Shown: positions 44,709-54,824 of the stretch, one piece after another | Layout of the letters: each line of letters begins with the position of its first letter | Position numbering within the stretch: the stretch's first letter is position 1 | Source of the DNA: Bacterioplanes sanyensis | GTDB lineage: Bacteria > Pseudomonadota > Gammaproteobacteria > Pseudomonadales > Oceanobacteraceae | DNA: 64,000 nucleotides | Reading direction: 5' to 3' | Assembly: GCF_014652515.1 (NCBI RefSeq) | Contig: NZ_BMYY01000001.1 | Coordinates: 304,822-368,821 of the forward strand | Made by a program: the position numbers and the translations under genes | Notes under the pieces: generated by a model | The model's input: the letters and a program-made list of their open reading frames with translations, nothing else | Told to the model about the DNA's origin: nothing | The model's database searches: none

Positions 44709-45500
44709 GTGACTCCTGAATATCTTGATCGCTTTGGCGGCATTGGCCGCCTTTACGGTGTCGATGGCCTGCAGCGTTTGCAGGCCGCTCATGTCTGCAT
44801 TATTGGCATTGGCGGCGTGGGCAGTTGGGCTGCTGAGGCCCTGGCGCGCTCTGGCATTGGCCAGCTGACGCTGATGGACCTCGACGATATTTGCGTGACC
44901 AACACCAATCGCCAGGTGCACACCCTCACCAGCACCGTTGGCCAGCTCAAAGCAGAAGCATTGGCGCAGCGCTTAGTGGCGATTAATCCGCAATGCCAGG
45001 TAGAAACGCTGGCGGAGTTTGTAACGCGCAACAACGTGGCTGAGTTGATTCACACCGGATTCGACTACGTCATCGACTGCATTGACAGCGTAAAAAACAA
45101 AGCCGCGCTATTGGCACATTGCAAGCGCCACAAGATTCGCGTGGTCACCACCGGGGCTGCTGGCGGGCAAATCGACCCCACCAAGATCAGCGTTACCGAC
45201 CTCAATAAAACTCATAATGACCCCTTGGCGCGCAAAACACGCTCGCTGCTGCGCCGCGAGTACGGTTTCTCGCGTAACCCTTCACGTAATTATTCCATTC
45301 CCTGTGTGTACTCCACGGAGCAGCTGCGCTACCCGCAGCCAGATGGCAGTGTCTGTCAAACCAAAAGCCTGACCGACAGCACGCGGCTGGATTGTGCTTC
45401 CGGCTTTGGTGCCGTCACCATGGTGACCGGCACCTTTGGTTTTGTGGCAGCGGCGCGGGTGGTGGAGCGCTTAGCGATGGGCTCATCGAAAAAAGCCTGA
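44709..45500 (+). CDS. tcdA: tRNA threonylcarbamoyladenosine dehydratase TcdA
   Basis: The 263-residue E1/ThiF-like protein has the ATP-binding IGGVGSWAAEALARSGIG motif and LMDLDDICVTNTNRQ near the N-terminus, then DYVIDCIDSVKNKAALL and a C-terminal hydrophobic helix (GAVTMVTGTFGFVAAARVV). It cyclises t6A37 in tRNAs to ct6A using ATP. The start codon is GTG at 44709. Sulfur-transfer partners csdA/csdE are not beside it. Confidence 0.93.
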   Translation: MTPEYLDRFGGIGRLYGVDGLQRLQAAHVCIIGIGGVGSWAAEALARSGIGQLTLMDLDDICVTNTNRQVHTLTSTVGQLKAEALAQRLVAINPQCQVETLAEFVTRNNVAELIHTGFDYVIDCIDSVKNKAALLAHCKRHKIRVVTTGAAGGQIDPTKISVTDLNKTHNDPLARKTRSLLRREYGFSRNPSRNYSIPCVYSTEQLRYPQPDGSVCQTKSLTDSTRLDCASGFGAVTMVTGTFGFVAAARVVERLAMGSSKKA

Positions 45501-45619
45501 TTGCAACAGCGAGTATTGGCCGAGAAGACATTCACTGTGTCCTGGCTGGTCGTTTGCTTGGCGCCGTTTTACCGTTATGTTATTGGCCAAAATAACAACA
45601 GTGCTAAGGAAATCAGTGT

Positions 45620-46303
45620 ATGTACCGGGTATTGATGTGGTGGGTGTTGTGTTGTCCGTTGCTGGCGCTGGCGGACGATGCTGAGCTCATGCGTTTGCAC
45701 GCCATGGCGTATAAGGTGACGGCGGATGCCAGTTTGATTTCCTTACGCCAAGGCGATGCCATGTCACGCCAGCGTCTGGCTCAAACCCTGCAAGCGACGC
45801 AAACCCAAGTGGATGCCCTGGCCTCGCAATGGCCGCAGCTGGGCGAGCAGTGGCAGCTCAGTCGCGAGTTTATTGAGGCCAATATTGAACTGGCGGCGGC
45901 CAATGGCGATGTGCGCTATCCGGTGAACCTAGATGAGCGCCAGCAGGCGCTCTACCAAGCCATTGAGCAAGCTCGTGAGCAAAATCAGGGAGCTAATGAG
46001 CGGGCCGTTCTGCGTGCTTTGATTGCTTTGGAGCAGACCGTGGCTGGCTATTTGTATTTCAATATCAATGTGTTTGGTGGCCTGTCGGCCACCGACAACA
46101 TCATTGAAACCGCCACGCAGTCGTTTCGCCAAGCCCTGCCAGGTTTGCCAGAGCCTCTGCGCCAACGGGTGGAGCGCAAATGGTCGTTTATCGAAGGCGC
46201 GGTGCTGGATTACAACCAGAACAGCGCGGTCTTTATTGTGCGCCGCACCACCGATTCCATTCGCGACATGCTAAGCGAAGCGTTGGTCGCTCAAGAGAAC
46301 TAG
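45620..46303 (+). CDS. Hypothetical periplasmic helical protein
   Basis: The 227-residue protein has a signal peptide (MYRVLMWWVLCCPLLALA-D) and is otherwise almost all amphipathic helix rich in Gln and Ala, with no Cys after the signal. The pattern SFIEGAVLDYNQNSAVFIVRRTTDSIRDML near the C-terminus looks conserved-like. Family not recognised. It lies 119 bases after tcdA and could be co-transcribed. A periplasmic, four-helix-bundle-like fold is inferred. Confidence 0.72.
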   Translation: MYRVLMWWVLCCPLLALADDAELMRLHAMAYKVTADASLISLRQGDAMSRQRLAQTLQATQTQVDALASQWPQLGEQWQLSREFIEANIELAAANGDVRYPVNLDERQQALYQAIEQAREQNQGANERAVLRALIALEQTVAGYLYFNINVFGGLSATDNIIETATQSFRQALPGLPEPLRQRVERKWSFIEGAVLDYNQNSAVFIVRRTTDSIRDMLSEALVAQEN

Positions 46304-46311
46304 CAGCCTCG

Positions 46312-47346
46312 CTAGTCTCCTTTTAATTGCTTGCGCAGACTATCGGGCAGCGTTTTGATGGTCAGCGTGTCGCTGGCGGCGTCGTAATGAATCGTTTCAT
46401 CCAGCAAATGCGCGGCAAAACTGATGCTTAAATCACGGTTCTTGCCGTTGTAGCGCAGGTACTGCTTCAGGGTTTTGCGATCCGGCGTCAGTTGCTCCGG
46501 CAGTGCTGGCTTGTCGTCGTTGTTGCTGTGACGCTGGGTAATGTAGTGCGCAAAGTCTTGGCCTGCGGGTTGCTCGGCCTCGACGGTGGCACTGACGAAG
46601 TCGGACAGCTCTTTCACGTCTACCTGTTCGCCGCGCATGTCCTGCTCAACGCAGTATTCCACCACCTTGGCTTTATATTCGTGGCTTTTCTCCGCCGGCA
46701 GTTGCTGGCTGTAGTCTTCAACTGCTTGCAGAAACTCACGCGTTTCCTCGGCGCTGTCGAGGGTGTCGCAAAAGCCCAGTGCCTCGGCGAAGTGATTTTG
46801 CAAGGCGCGGTCAGCGCGACCATAGGTCAGGGTCAGGTAGTTGGGCTGCTGTTGCTGCCAATCGCTGAGGTTAAGCATGATGCCCACACCGGTGCTGGCA
46901 AAGTCCAGATAGTGGGTTTCGCTCAGGCTCATGTCAGCGGTCACGCTGACGCTGGTGCGGTGCTGTAAATGAAATAAATACAGACGGTCGCTGTCGGCCA
47001 GTTGCTCAACAAAGCAGGCGAAAAAGCCATCGATGGCAAACTCGGTGTTGTCCAAGCTGTTGGCCAGGTGCTGGCAAATGCGTCGGCTGACGGCGGCAAA
47101 AGATTGGCGCTCGCCTTGCCAGTCCTTTAATAGCGCCGGGACGTGGGTGATTTCTGGATGAAAGGCGCCATAGCGGCGGCCGCCGCGTTTGGCGAGAATG
47201 CCTTTTAGCTCACGCGCGGTGTGCTGACAAAAGCCCGCTAATGGCTCTTGCTCCAGGTTGGCCTCGTCCTCGCTATGAGTGAGCTTGGCACCGGGCTGCT
47301 GGGCGTCTTTTTCGATGCGGTGCGTAATAAAGTGGAGTAAAGGCAT
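46312..47346 (-). CDS. yejK: Nucleoid-associated protein YejK (NdpA)
   Basis: The 344-residue protein starts MPLLHFITHRIEK, the usual YejK start, and holds the family's FFACFVEQLADSDRLYLFHLQHR, LDFASTGVGIMLNLSDW and C-terminal SFAAHLLDETIHYDAASDTLTIK segments. It is a nucleoid-associated protein of unclear detailed role. Its ATG follows the apt stop by one base, so both are in one operon. Confidence 0.92.
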   Translation of the reverse strand: MPLLHFITHRIEKDAQQPGAKLTHSEDEANLEQEPLAGFCQHTARELKGILAKRGGRRYGAFHPEITHVPALLKDWQGERQSFAAVSRRICQHLANSLDNTEFAIDGFFACFVEQLADSDRLYLFHLQHRTSVSVTADMSLSETHYLDFASTGVGIMLNLSDWQQQQPNYLTLTYGRADRALQNHFAEALGFCDTLDSAEETREFLQAVEDYSQQLPAEKSHEYKAKVVEYCVEQDMRGEQVDVKELSDFVSATVEAEQPAGQDFAHYITQRHSNNDDKPALPEQLTPDRKTLKQYLRYNGKNRDLSISFAAHLLDETIHYDAASDTLTIKTLPDSLRKQLKGD

Positions 47347-47347
47347 G

Positions 47348-47890
47348 TTAGTGACCGTCGAATTCGCACACGGCGTACACATCAAAGCCAGCAGCACGCA
47401 ATTTGTTGCTGCCGCCTAAATCTGGCAAATCAATGATGGCGCTGACTTCGACCACCTCGGCTTGGAGCTGGCGTACTAACTGGCAGGCCGCCAGCATGGT
47501 GCCGCCGGTGGCGATTAAATCGTCCATCACCAATACCCGGTCACCGGCACGGAAGGCGTCAGTGTGCAGCTCGATGGTGGCACTGCCGTACTCTAGGTTG
47601 TAATCCTGGGTGACGGTATCGAAGGGCAGTTTGCCTTTTTTGCGCACCGGCACCAGGCTCAAGCCCAGCTCATAGGCCAATGGTGCGCCCAAGATAAAGC
47701 CGCGGGCATCAATCGCGGCCACGGCGTTTAGCTCCATGTTCTGATAGCGATGCACGAAGCTGTCGATCAGCTTGCGGAAAATTTCGCGACGTTGCAGCAA
47801 GGGCATGATGTCGCGAAACATCACTCCAGGCTCTGGCCAGTTGGGCACGGTACGGATGGCTTCGCGGATTTCCTGGCTGTATGCACTCAT
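47348..47890 (-). CDS. apt: Adenine phosphoribosyltransferase
   Basis: The 180-residue enzyme has the PRPP-binding motif [13 protein letters not shown] (119-131) and the Apt signatures [16 protein letters not shown] and KKGKLPFDT. It makes AMP from adenine and PRPP. The start at 47890 (MSAYSQEI) is chosen over 47989. The divergent gene encodes a purine permease, giving an uptake-plus-salvage pair. Confidence 0.95.
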   Translation of the reverse strand: MSAYSQEIREAIRTVPNWPEPGVMFRDIMPLLQRREIFRKLIDSFVHRYQNMELNAVAAIDARGFILGAPLAYELGLSLVPVRKKGKLPFDTVTQDYNLEYGSATIELHTDAFRAGDRVLVMDDLIATGGTMLAACQLVRQLQAEVVEVSAIIDLPDLGGSNKLRAAGFDVYAVCEFDGH

Positions 47891-47951
47891 AGTGGTCTCA
47901 TCGTTGCTGTTGCTGTCTGCGCCAAAGTCGGCAATTGTAGCGGCCGTTTGG

Positions 47952-47980
47952 GTGACGCTCAAAAAGCCAGCCATTATACT
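47952..47980 (+). promoter_or_regulatory. Sigma70 promoter of the purine permease gene
   Basis: GTGACG (47952-47957, four of six consensus bases), a 17-base spacer and TATACT (47975-47980) with a GCGCGC discriminator, about 65 bases before the ATG. Confidence 0.6.
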
Positions 47981-48047
47981 GCGCGCCAAATAGAAATCTG
48001 CCCGTACGGTCAGCGAGATTTACCCAACCCCTTTATGAGAGCGAAAT

Positions 48048-49340
48048 ATGCTGGAAAAACTGTTCCAGCTGTCGGCAGCCGGCAGCAATGTACGTAAAGA
48101 ACTGGTGGCCGGTGCCACCACCTTCCTGACCATGGCTTACATCATTTTCGTGAACCCGGCGATGCTGGCTGACGCGGGTATGGATTACAACGCTGTGTTT
48201 GTGGCCACCTGTGTGGCGGCGGCCATTGGCTGTTTCATTATGGGCTTCTGGGCGAACTTGCCCGTCGCCTTGGCACCAGGCATGGGCTTGAACGCCTTTT
48301 TCACTTACGGCGTGGTGCTGGGCATGGGATACACCTGGCAGGCAGCGCTGGGTGCGGTGTTCTTATCGGGTTTGCTGTTCATAGCCTTGAGTCTGTTTAA
48401 GGTGCGTGAGTGGATCATCAATGCCATTCCCGCCACCTTGAAAAAAGCCATTGCTGCCGGTATCGGTGCCTTTCTGGCACTGATTGCGCTGAAAAATGCC
48501 GGCATCATCGTTGATAACCCAGCCACTTTGGTGGGCCTGGGCGATTTGACTGAGTTGTCGCCGGCGTTGGCGATTTTAGGTTTCTTCTTGATCATTATGT
48601 TTGTGCAGCGCAATGTGCCGGGTGCAGTGATGCTGGCCATTATGCTGGTGACCATCGCTGGCCTGGTGGCAGGTGATGTGACCTTTAATGGCATTGCTTC
48701 TGCACCGCCTTCGCTGGCTCCCACCTTTATGCAAATGGATCTGGCCACAGCCTTTGACCTGGCCATGATCAGTGTGGTGTTTGCCTTCTTGTTTGTGGAC
48801 TTGTTTGATACCTCGGGTACCTTGATCGCCGTGACCCAGCGTGCCGGTTTGACCACACCGCAAGGCGAGGTGCCACGCTTGGGCCGTGCTTTGTTGGCGG
48901 ACAGTACCGCGTCGGTGGCCGGTGCTGCTCTGGGTACGTCGACCACCACCAGTTATATCGAAAGTGCGTCTGGTGTGGCCGCCGGTGGCCGCACGGGTTT
49001 GACCGCAGTCACCGTGGGTGTGCTGTTTTTGCTGGCCATTTTCTTTGCACCGCTGGCCGGCATGATTCCCGCCTACGCCACTGCTGGCGCGATCTTCTAT
49101 GTGTCGGTGCTGATGATGTTCACCCTCAAAGAAGTGGATTGGGATGACCTAACAGAAGCGGCACCGGTCGCCGTGGTGCTGTTGATGACGCCGCTGACCT
49201 TCTCCATTGCTCACGGCATTACCTTGGGCTTTATCACCTACGCAGGTGCCAAGCTGCTGGCCGGCAAGCACCGCGATGTCAGCGTTGGCGTGTTTGTGAT
49301 TGCTGCGCTGTTGTTGCTGAAAGTGATCTTTGTTGACTGA
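48048..49340 (+). CDS. NCS2/AzgA-type purine (adenine/guanine/hypoxanthine) permease
   Basis: The 430-residue protein has about 12-14 predicted spans. AzgA-family motifs include ELVAGATTFLTMAYIIFVNPAML at the start, NLPVALAPGMGLNAFFTY, and VDLFDTSGTLIAVTQRAGL. It imports purine bases by proton symport. The neighbouring apt gene favours adenine or hypoxanthine as substrate. A terminator follows at 49353. Confidence 0.92.
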   Translation: MLEKLFQLSAAGSNVRKELVAGATTFLTMAYIIFVNPAMLADAGMDYNAVFVATCVAAAIGCFIMGFWANLPVALAPGMGLNAFFTYGVVLGMGYTWQAALGAVFLSGLLFIALSLFKVREWIINAIPATLKKAIAAGIGAFLALIALKNAGIIVDNPATLVGLGDLTELSPALAILGFFLIIMFVQRNVPGAVMLAIMLVTIAGLVAGDVTFNGIASAPPSLAPTFMQMDLATAFDLAMISVVFAFLFVDLFDTSGTLIAVTQRAGLTTPQGEVPRLGRALLADSTASVAGAALGTSTTTSYIESASGVAAGGRTGLTAVTVGVLFLLAIFFAPLAGMIPAYATAGAIFYVSVLMMFTLKEVDWDDLTEAAPVAVVLLMTPLTFSIAHGITLGFITYAGAKLLAGKHRDVSVGVFVIAALLLLKVIFVD

Positions 49341-49352
49341 TCGCCAGCCACA

Positions 49353-49381
49353 AAAAAGCCCCGCCAATGCGGGGCTTTTTT
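49353..49381. terminator. Bidirectional intrinsic terminator
   Basis: GCCCCGC-CAAT-GCGGGGC with A6 before and T5 after. It serves the purine permease (+) and fghA (-), which converge here. Confidence 0.93.
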
Positions 49382-50222
49382 ATAGATTTAAATGGCGGTA
49401 ATGAAAACGCAAATGCTCCTCAATAAAGCTTTGAATGAAGTAATAGCTATGGTCGTAGCCAGGGTGCTGGCGCAAGGTCAGCGGGTAGCCGCTGATGCGT
49501 GCGGCCTGCTCCAACTTCTCTGGCATCAGCTGCTGGACCAAAAACTCATCCGCCAGGCCTTGGTCGACTAAAGCGGGCAGGGCCTGCTCGGCCTTGGCCA
49601 ACAGTTCGCTGCTGTCCCACTCGGCCCAAGTGCTCTGATCGCTGCCCAGGTAGGCATTGAAGGCTTTTTGCCCCCAGGGGCAGTGCATCGGACTGGCGAT
49701 GGGGCTAAAGGCCGAAACAGAGTGATACTGCTGCGGTTTTTTCAATGCGCACAGTAGGGCGCCGTGCCCTCCCATGGAATGACCGCTGACGCTGCACTGC
49801 TCCGAGACGTCAAACTCCGCTTGGATCAGCGCGGGTAGCTCTTCGCTGATGTAATCGAACATGCGGTAGTGCTGGGCCCAAGGCGTTTGACTGGCATTGA
49901 CATAAAAGCCCGCCCCTTGGCCCAGGTCGTAGCCGTCGTCATTGGCGACATTAGGCCCGCGTGGGCTGGTGTCTGGGGCGACCAGTACCAGCCCTAGCTC
50001 TGCAGCGGTGCGCATGGCACCGGCTTTTTGCATAAAGTTTTCATCGCTGCAGGTCAGCCCCGACAGCCAGTAAAGCACTGGCATGGGGTTGCCTGGCTGA
50101 CAGCCAGGCGGCAAAAAGATGGCAAAGGTCATGTCGCCGTCAACACTGCTTGAGTGATGACGATAGCGGCGGTGCCAGCCACCAAAGCACTGGTTTTGAC
50201 TGATCAGGGTCAAAGCGCTCAT
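49380..50222 (-). CDS. fghA: S-formylglutathione hydrolase
   Basis: The 280-residue alpha/beta hydrolase has the nucleophile Ser149 (SGHSMGGHG), Asp225 (LADEF) and His258 (GYDHSYYF) as triad, and the oxyanion-side [12 protein letters not shown]. It splits S-formylglutathione into formate and glutathione, the second step of glutathione-dependent formaldehyde removal. It lies 9 bases after adhC. Confidence 0.95.
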   Translation of the reverse strand: MSALTLISQNQCFGGWHRRYRHHSSSVDGDMTFAIFLPPGCQPGNPMPVLYWLSGLTCSDENFMQKAGAMRTAAELGLVLVAPDTSPRGPNVANDDGYDLGQGAGFYVNASQTPWAQHYRMFDYISEELPALIQAEFDVSEQCSVSGHSMGGHGALLCALKKPQQYHSVSAFSPIASPMHCPWGQKAFNAYLGSDQSTWAEWDSSELLAKAEQALPALVDQGLADEFLVQQLMPEKLEQAARISGYPLTLRQHPGYDHSYYFIQSFIEEHLRFHYRHLNL

Positions 50223-50231
50223 GCGGTCTCC

Positions 50232-51428
<1,197 letters not shown>

Positions 51429-51448
51429 TCATAAAATAAGTGTTACAG

Positions 51449-52336
51449 ATGAGTAATAATGATATGCCCTTACCCCAGTGGGAGGGCATTCGCGAGTTTG
51501 TCGCCGTGGCTGAGCAAGGCAGTTTTACCGGCGCTGCGCGCTGGTTAAAAACGTCAACGGCACATATCAGTCGGCAGGTGCAGGCATTGGAGCAGCGGTT
51601 GGGCACGGTGTTGCTGCATCGCACCACGCGCAAAGTCAGCCTGACCGAATCCGGCCAGCAGTTCTGGCAGCAATGCCGACCATTGCTGGACGCCTTGGCG
51701 GAGGCGGAGCGGGCATTGGGGCAGTGGCAGGCGACGCCAACGGGCAGGCTGCGCATCACCGCTCCCATGAGCTATGGCGAGCGCCATTTGGCGCCCTTGC
51801 TGAATAACTTTGCGGCGCGTCATCCGCAGTTGCAGCTGCATTATTGGCTCACCAATCAAACCTTGGATTTAGTCGAGCAAGGCTATGATTTGGCGATTCG
51901 TGTGGGGCCGTTGCAAGACAGTCGGTTAATCGCTAAGCGACTGGCCAGCCGGCGCTTGTTTACTTGTGCTTCACCGCAGTATTTGGCCAGTTTTGGCCGT
52001 CCCCTAACACCGTCGCAGTTGCGCCAACACCATTGCTTGGCGGGTACCCTCGACCATTGGCGCTTTGCTGGCGACGAAGTGGTGGCGATTACGCCACGTT
52101 TACGCGCTAACAGCGGCCCGGCACTGCTGGATGCGGCTTTAAAAGGGTTGGGGGTGGCACAATTGCCGGACTATTACGTCGCGCCCATGTTGCAATCAGG
52201 TGAGTTGGAGGCGGTGCTGAAAGACTATCAACCGCAAGACGAAGGCATCTGGGCTTTGTATTCACACAGCTTGCGCGCTTCGCCCAAAATTCGTTTGCTG
52301 ATCGACTATCTGAGTGAACGCTTGGTGTTGCCTTAG
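51449..52336 (+). CDS. LysR family regulator, probably of the formaldehyde genes
   Basis: The protein has about 295 residues, with the winged helix at 10-65 (WEGIREFVAVAEQGSFTGAARWLKTSTAHISRQVQALE) and a substrate domain of the CrgA subgroup (RLRITAPMSYGERHLAPLL). ATG 51449 is chosen; GTG 51440 and ATG 51464 are alternatives since no start has a strong ribosome site. Divergence from adhC-fghA and the TCAGATATTCTGA repeat between them suggest it controls that operon. Confidence 0.9.
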   Translation: MSNNDMPLPQWEGIREFVAVAEQGSFTGAARWLKTSTAHISRQVQALEQRLGTVLLHRTTRKVSLTESGQQFWQQCRPLLDALAEAERALGQWQATPTGRLRITAPMSYGERHLAPLLNNFAARHPQLQLHYWLTNQTLDLVEQGYDLAIRVGPLQDSRLIAKRLASRRLFTCASPQYLASFGRPLTPSQLRQHHCLAGTLDHWRFAGDEVVAITPRLRANSGPALLDAALKGLGVAQLPDYYVAPMLQSGELEAVLKDYQPQDEGIWALYSHSLRASPKIRLLIDYLSERLVLP

Positions 52337-52378
52337 TGTCACTGTATAGTCCTTGTATAAAATTTAAGGAGCGACTGC

Positions 52379-52951
52379 ATGATGCTTAGTTACCGAGTTT
52401 TTCTCCCCTTTTTGATGGCCAGCGCATTGACGTTGCCGGCCCACGCAGATGAGCCAGCGTCGACCGATGGCAGTGACTGGCAGTGTCCGGCGATTTTCCA
52501 GCATGAGATGAAGCAGTTACACAGCTCGAACGTGCTCAACCTATGCGACGTGGTGGACGGCAAGCCGGTATTGCTGGTGAACACTGCCAGTCATTGCGGG
52601 TTTACCGACCAATTTGGCGATTTGGAAGCCATCCACGACAAGTACAAAGATCAAGGCTTGGTGGTGATGGGCGTTTCTTCCGATTCCTTTAACCAGGAGG
52701 CCGAAAGCGAAGAAGAAGCCGCAGAAATTTGCTTTAAGAATTTTGGCGTCTCCTTCACCATGCTGGCCACTGTGCCGGTGCGTGGCGACAGCGCTCACCC
52801 GCTGTTTGCCGAAGTGGCACGCCAGGATACGGCGCCCAAGTGGAACTTTTACAAGTATTTGATCAATCGCCAGGGGCAGGTGGTGAGCTCAAATTCCAGC
52901 ATGACCTTGCCCGACGACGATGAAATTGAAGCTCTGTTAGCAGGTCAGTAA
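52379..52951 (+). CDS. Periplasmic glutathione peroxidase family protein
   Basis: The 190-residue protein has a signal peptide (cleavage about 23, AHA-D) and a thioredoxin-like GPx fold. The peroxidatic Cys73 is in VNTASHCGFTDQF and the conserved Trp in PKWNFYKYLI. It reduces peroxides, in the periplasm probably with a thioredoxin-like donor. Extra Cys (36, 56 and one in ICFKNFG) may act as resolving or structural residues. AAGGAG lies 7 bases before the ATG. It could be co-transcribed with the LysR gene 42 bases upstream. Confidence 0.9.
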   Translation: MMLSYRVFLPFLMASALTLPAHADEPASTDGSDWQCPAIFQHEMKQLHSSNVLNLCDVVDGKPVLLVNTASHCGFTDQFGDLEAIHDKYKDQGLVVMGVSSDSFNQEAESEEEAAEICFKNFGVSFTMLATVPVRGDSAHPLFAEVARQDTAPKWNFYKYLINRQGQVVSSNSSMTLPDDDEIEALLAGQ

Positions 52952-52975
52952 GCGCGCAGGCCAGTAAGCGCGCAT

Positions 52976-52999
52976 AAAAAAGGCGCCCGATGGGGCGCC
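52976..52999 (-). terminator. Minus-strand intrinsic terminator without an obvious gene
   Basis: A perfect GGCGCCC/GGGCGCC stem with a 4-base loop is followed on the minus strand by six T. On the plus strand it is followed by AAAACAAAGG, so it fits minus-strand transcription. No known minus-strand gene lies upstream of it before the plus-strand AraC gene; only the 21-codon ORF at 53011-53076 does. Confidence 0.85.
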
Positions 53000-53010
53000 A
53001 AAACAAAGGA

Positions 53011-53076
53011 TCAATTCTCACTCGGAGAGAGAGGAAGGAGAAAAGAATTGATACCCACGTGTGATACCTTCACCAT
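53011..53076 (-). CDS. Possible 21-residue peptide gene or small RNA
   Basis: ATG at 53076 has AAGGTGG about 11 bases upstream. The frame (starts MVKVSHVGIN, ends PLSPSEN) stops 11 bases before the strong minus-strand terminator. Perfect ATCAATTCT/AGAATTGAT arms (53010-53018 and 53044-53052) enclose a loop that on this strand reads CTCC-rich, able to pair with ribosome sites. So the transcript could equally be a regulatory RNA. A weak promoter (TATAAC, 53143-53138 on the minus strand) lies 62 bases before the ATG. Confidence 0.4.
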   Translation of the reverse strand: MVKVSHVGINSFLLPLSPSEN

Positions 53077-53205
53077 TGTTTGGTTCCCACCTTCTAAGAA
53101 TAAAATCTTACTTACCTCACCACCCTGAGTGCTTCGCGTTATATCCCTGGTGCCTCGAGTCAGAATTTACGGCGTTGGCCCATTTTGTGTTAAAACACCC
53201 ACCTT

Positions 53206-53226
53206 GTTGAGAATGCTTATTACTAA
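53206..53226. promoter_or_regulatory. Fur-box-like site upstream of the AraC gene
   Basis: TGAGAATGCTTATTACT agrees at about 13 of 17 positions with the Fur core TGAGAATGATTATCATT. It lies 55 bases before the AraC start and fits the iron-linked genes downstream. Confidence 0.55.
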
Positions 53227-53280
53227 TCGTCAGGTTGTTATGCGTAGCCTGGCATTGGCTTTGGAAGCGGGGGCGGGTCT

Positions 53281-54210
53281 ATGACAATAGCGTCAGCACG
53301 ATTGGTGCGCGCTGGGCGGCGAGTCTATGCCGATGGCATTGGCAGTCACGATGGCCAGGAGCGTTGGGTCAAGGGGTGCATCTTTCGGCAAACCTTTGCT
53401 TCCGGTCTGGAGTTGCTGGGTGGCGATTACATCGAGCAGCAACAACGGCTGGCGGTTGCGACGGTGCAGCCGGCGCTGATTGTTACCCTGGTTGAGCAAG
53501 GCCGGGTGCGCTTTGCCTATGACCATAGCGAATATCGGCTACGCAGTGGGCAGGGTTTGGCGGTCAATGTGCAGCGCATGTGCAGCTTGGAACGCTGGCT
53601 CGACCCCGGGCAGCGTCAACGCAAAGTGCATTTGCTATTAACACCCAAATGGCTGCAGCAACACAGTGCCTTGCCCGCGACATTGCAGCAGTTGATCAGT
53701 CATCACCTGCAGTCCTGGCGTTGGCAGCCGTCTGAGGTTGCCATGGACATTTTGGCTCGCATATTGGAGCTGGCTGCTGTGGAAGACAGTTGGCAACGGC
53801 GTCTGCAACTGGAGCAACAAGCGTTAGCACTGTTGGTCGAATTTTTTTCGGCCTTGGCACCGGCAACGCTGGGCATGGACCGCGCTCAGCAGAATAGGGG
53901 TGGGGTTGCACAAGCCGTCTGCTTTGTTGAGCAGCACTTGTTTCAGCCGCTGACATTGGCGCAGGTGGCTGACGCTGCGCACTTAAGTGTGAGCAGTTTG
54001 CAGCGCCAGTTTAAGCAAGCCACTGGCGTGACCGTTATCGATTATCAGCGCCAGAGGCGTCTGGATGCCGTGTATGACGGCTTGCGCACCGGCCAACTGA
54101 CCATTCATCAGGCGGCCTATCAGGCGGGTTACCGCCATGCATCCAACTTTAATACGGCATTTAAACGGCGGTTTGGTAAAACCCCGGGGGAATGTCTGGT
54201 GTCCGTCTAG
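53281..54210 (+). CDS. AraC family transcriptional regulator (PchR-like)
   Basis: The 309-residue protein has an N-terminal sensing half (about 1-200) and a C-terminal double helix-turn-helix (PLTLAQVADAAHLSVSSLQRQFKQATG, then TIHQAAYQAGYRHASNFNTAFKRRFGKTPGE). Architecture and context (Fur-like box before it, DUF3325/DUF3649/PepSY genes after it) match regulators of ferric-siderophore uptake such as PchR. The ligand is unknown and no siderophore receptor gene adjoins it here. Confidence 0.88.
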   Translation: MTIASARLVRAGRRVYADGIGSHDGQERWVKGCIFRQTFASGLELLGGDYIEQQQRLAVATVQPALIVTLVEQGRVRFAYDHSEYRLRSGQGLAVNVQRMCSLERWLDPGQRQRKVHLLLTPKWLQQHSALPATLQQLISHHLQSWRWQPSEVAMDILARILELAAVEDSWQRRLQLEQQALALLVEFFSALAPATLGMDRAQQNRGGVAQAVCFVEQHLFQPLTLAQVADAAHLSVSSLQRQFKQATGVTVIDYQRQRRLDAVYDGLRTGQLTIHQAAYQAGYRHASNFNTAFKRRFGKTPGECLVSV

Positions 54211-54267
54211 TCAGGCTTAACTCAAGTACGCCGCGGCGGCATCTTAACGAGCGCTGAAGGAGGCGAC

Positions 54268-54540
54268 ATGACCGCATTGAGCTGGCTGGCTTATGTGCTG
54301 CTGCTGGTGCTGGGCAGTGTGCTCAGCTATTTAACCCACCCTAATCAAAGCTGGCGACAGCAACCGTTGACGCCTTTATGGGGCATCGCTGGCGTGGGCT
54401 TGCAGCTCACGGCAACAGGGTGGGGCATTGCCGAAATGGGCGGCTTAACTGGGAGTTTTACGGCACTGGTGGTATTGATGTTGGCCTACAGTGCGTGGCC
54501 TTGGCTCAGTGTAATGCTGGCGGCAAGAGGGCGCCTTTGA
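54268..54540 (+). CDS. Small membrane protein, DUF3325-like
   Basis: The 90-residue protein has three hydrophobic segments (about 5-22, 38-52, 62-84). It is the first of three genes linked by TGATG overlaps with the PepSY protein. From memory, this size and place fit DUF3325, found with DUF3649 and PepSY proteins in iron-uptake loci of Pseudomonas-like bacteria. Function unknown. Confidence 0.75.
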   Translation: MTALSWLAYVLLLVLGSVLSYLTHPNQSWRQQPLTPLWGIAGVGLQLTATGWGIAEMGGLTGSFTALVVLMLAYSAWPWLSVMLAARGRL

Positions 54541-54824
54541 TGAGTACTCAAGTGATTCGCGGCTGGCGCTGGTGCTGGCACACGTTGCTCGGTTTGGTGG
54601 TGGGTTTTTTGTTGGCCATCGGCTTTGTTGGCTGGCTGGGTTTTCTGACCCCTGGTGGTTTGGACGGCAACGATAAAGTGCAATTTTTAATGTGGTCGAT
54701 TGCGCCCGTGTGGCTGCTGTTTTGGAGCGTGAGTTATTTATTTTCGGCTCGTCAGTGGCTGTTTGCCGTGGCGCTGGCCAGCGTGCTGAATATTACCTTA
54801 TTAGCGTATCGGGGAGTGTGGTGA
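54540..54824 (+). CDS. Small membrane protein, DUF3649-like
   Basis: The 94-residue protein has three hydrophobic segments (about 14-36, 47-65, 70-88). ATG 54540 overlaps the stop of the preceding gene, and its own stop overlaps the ATG of the PepSY gene. This coupling and the size suggest DUF3649, the usual partner of DUF3325 and PepSY proteins. A direct profile match was not possible. Confidence 0.7.
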   Translation: MSTQVIRGWRWCWHTLLGLVVGFLLAIGFVGWLGFLTPGGLDGNDKVQFLMWSIAPVWLLFWSVSYLFSARQWLFAVALASVLNITLLAYRGVW

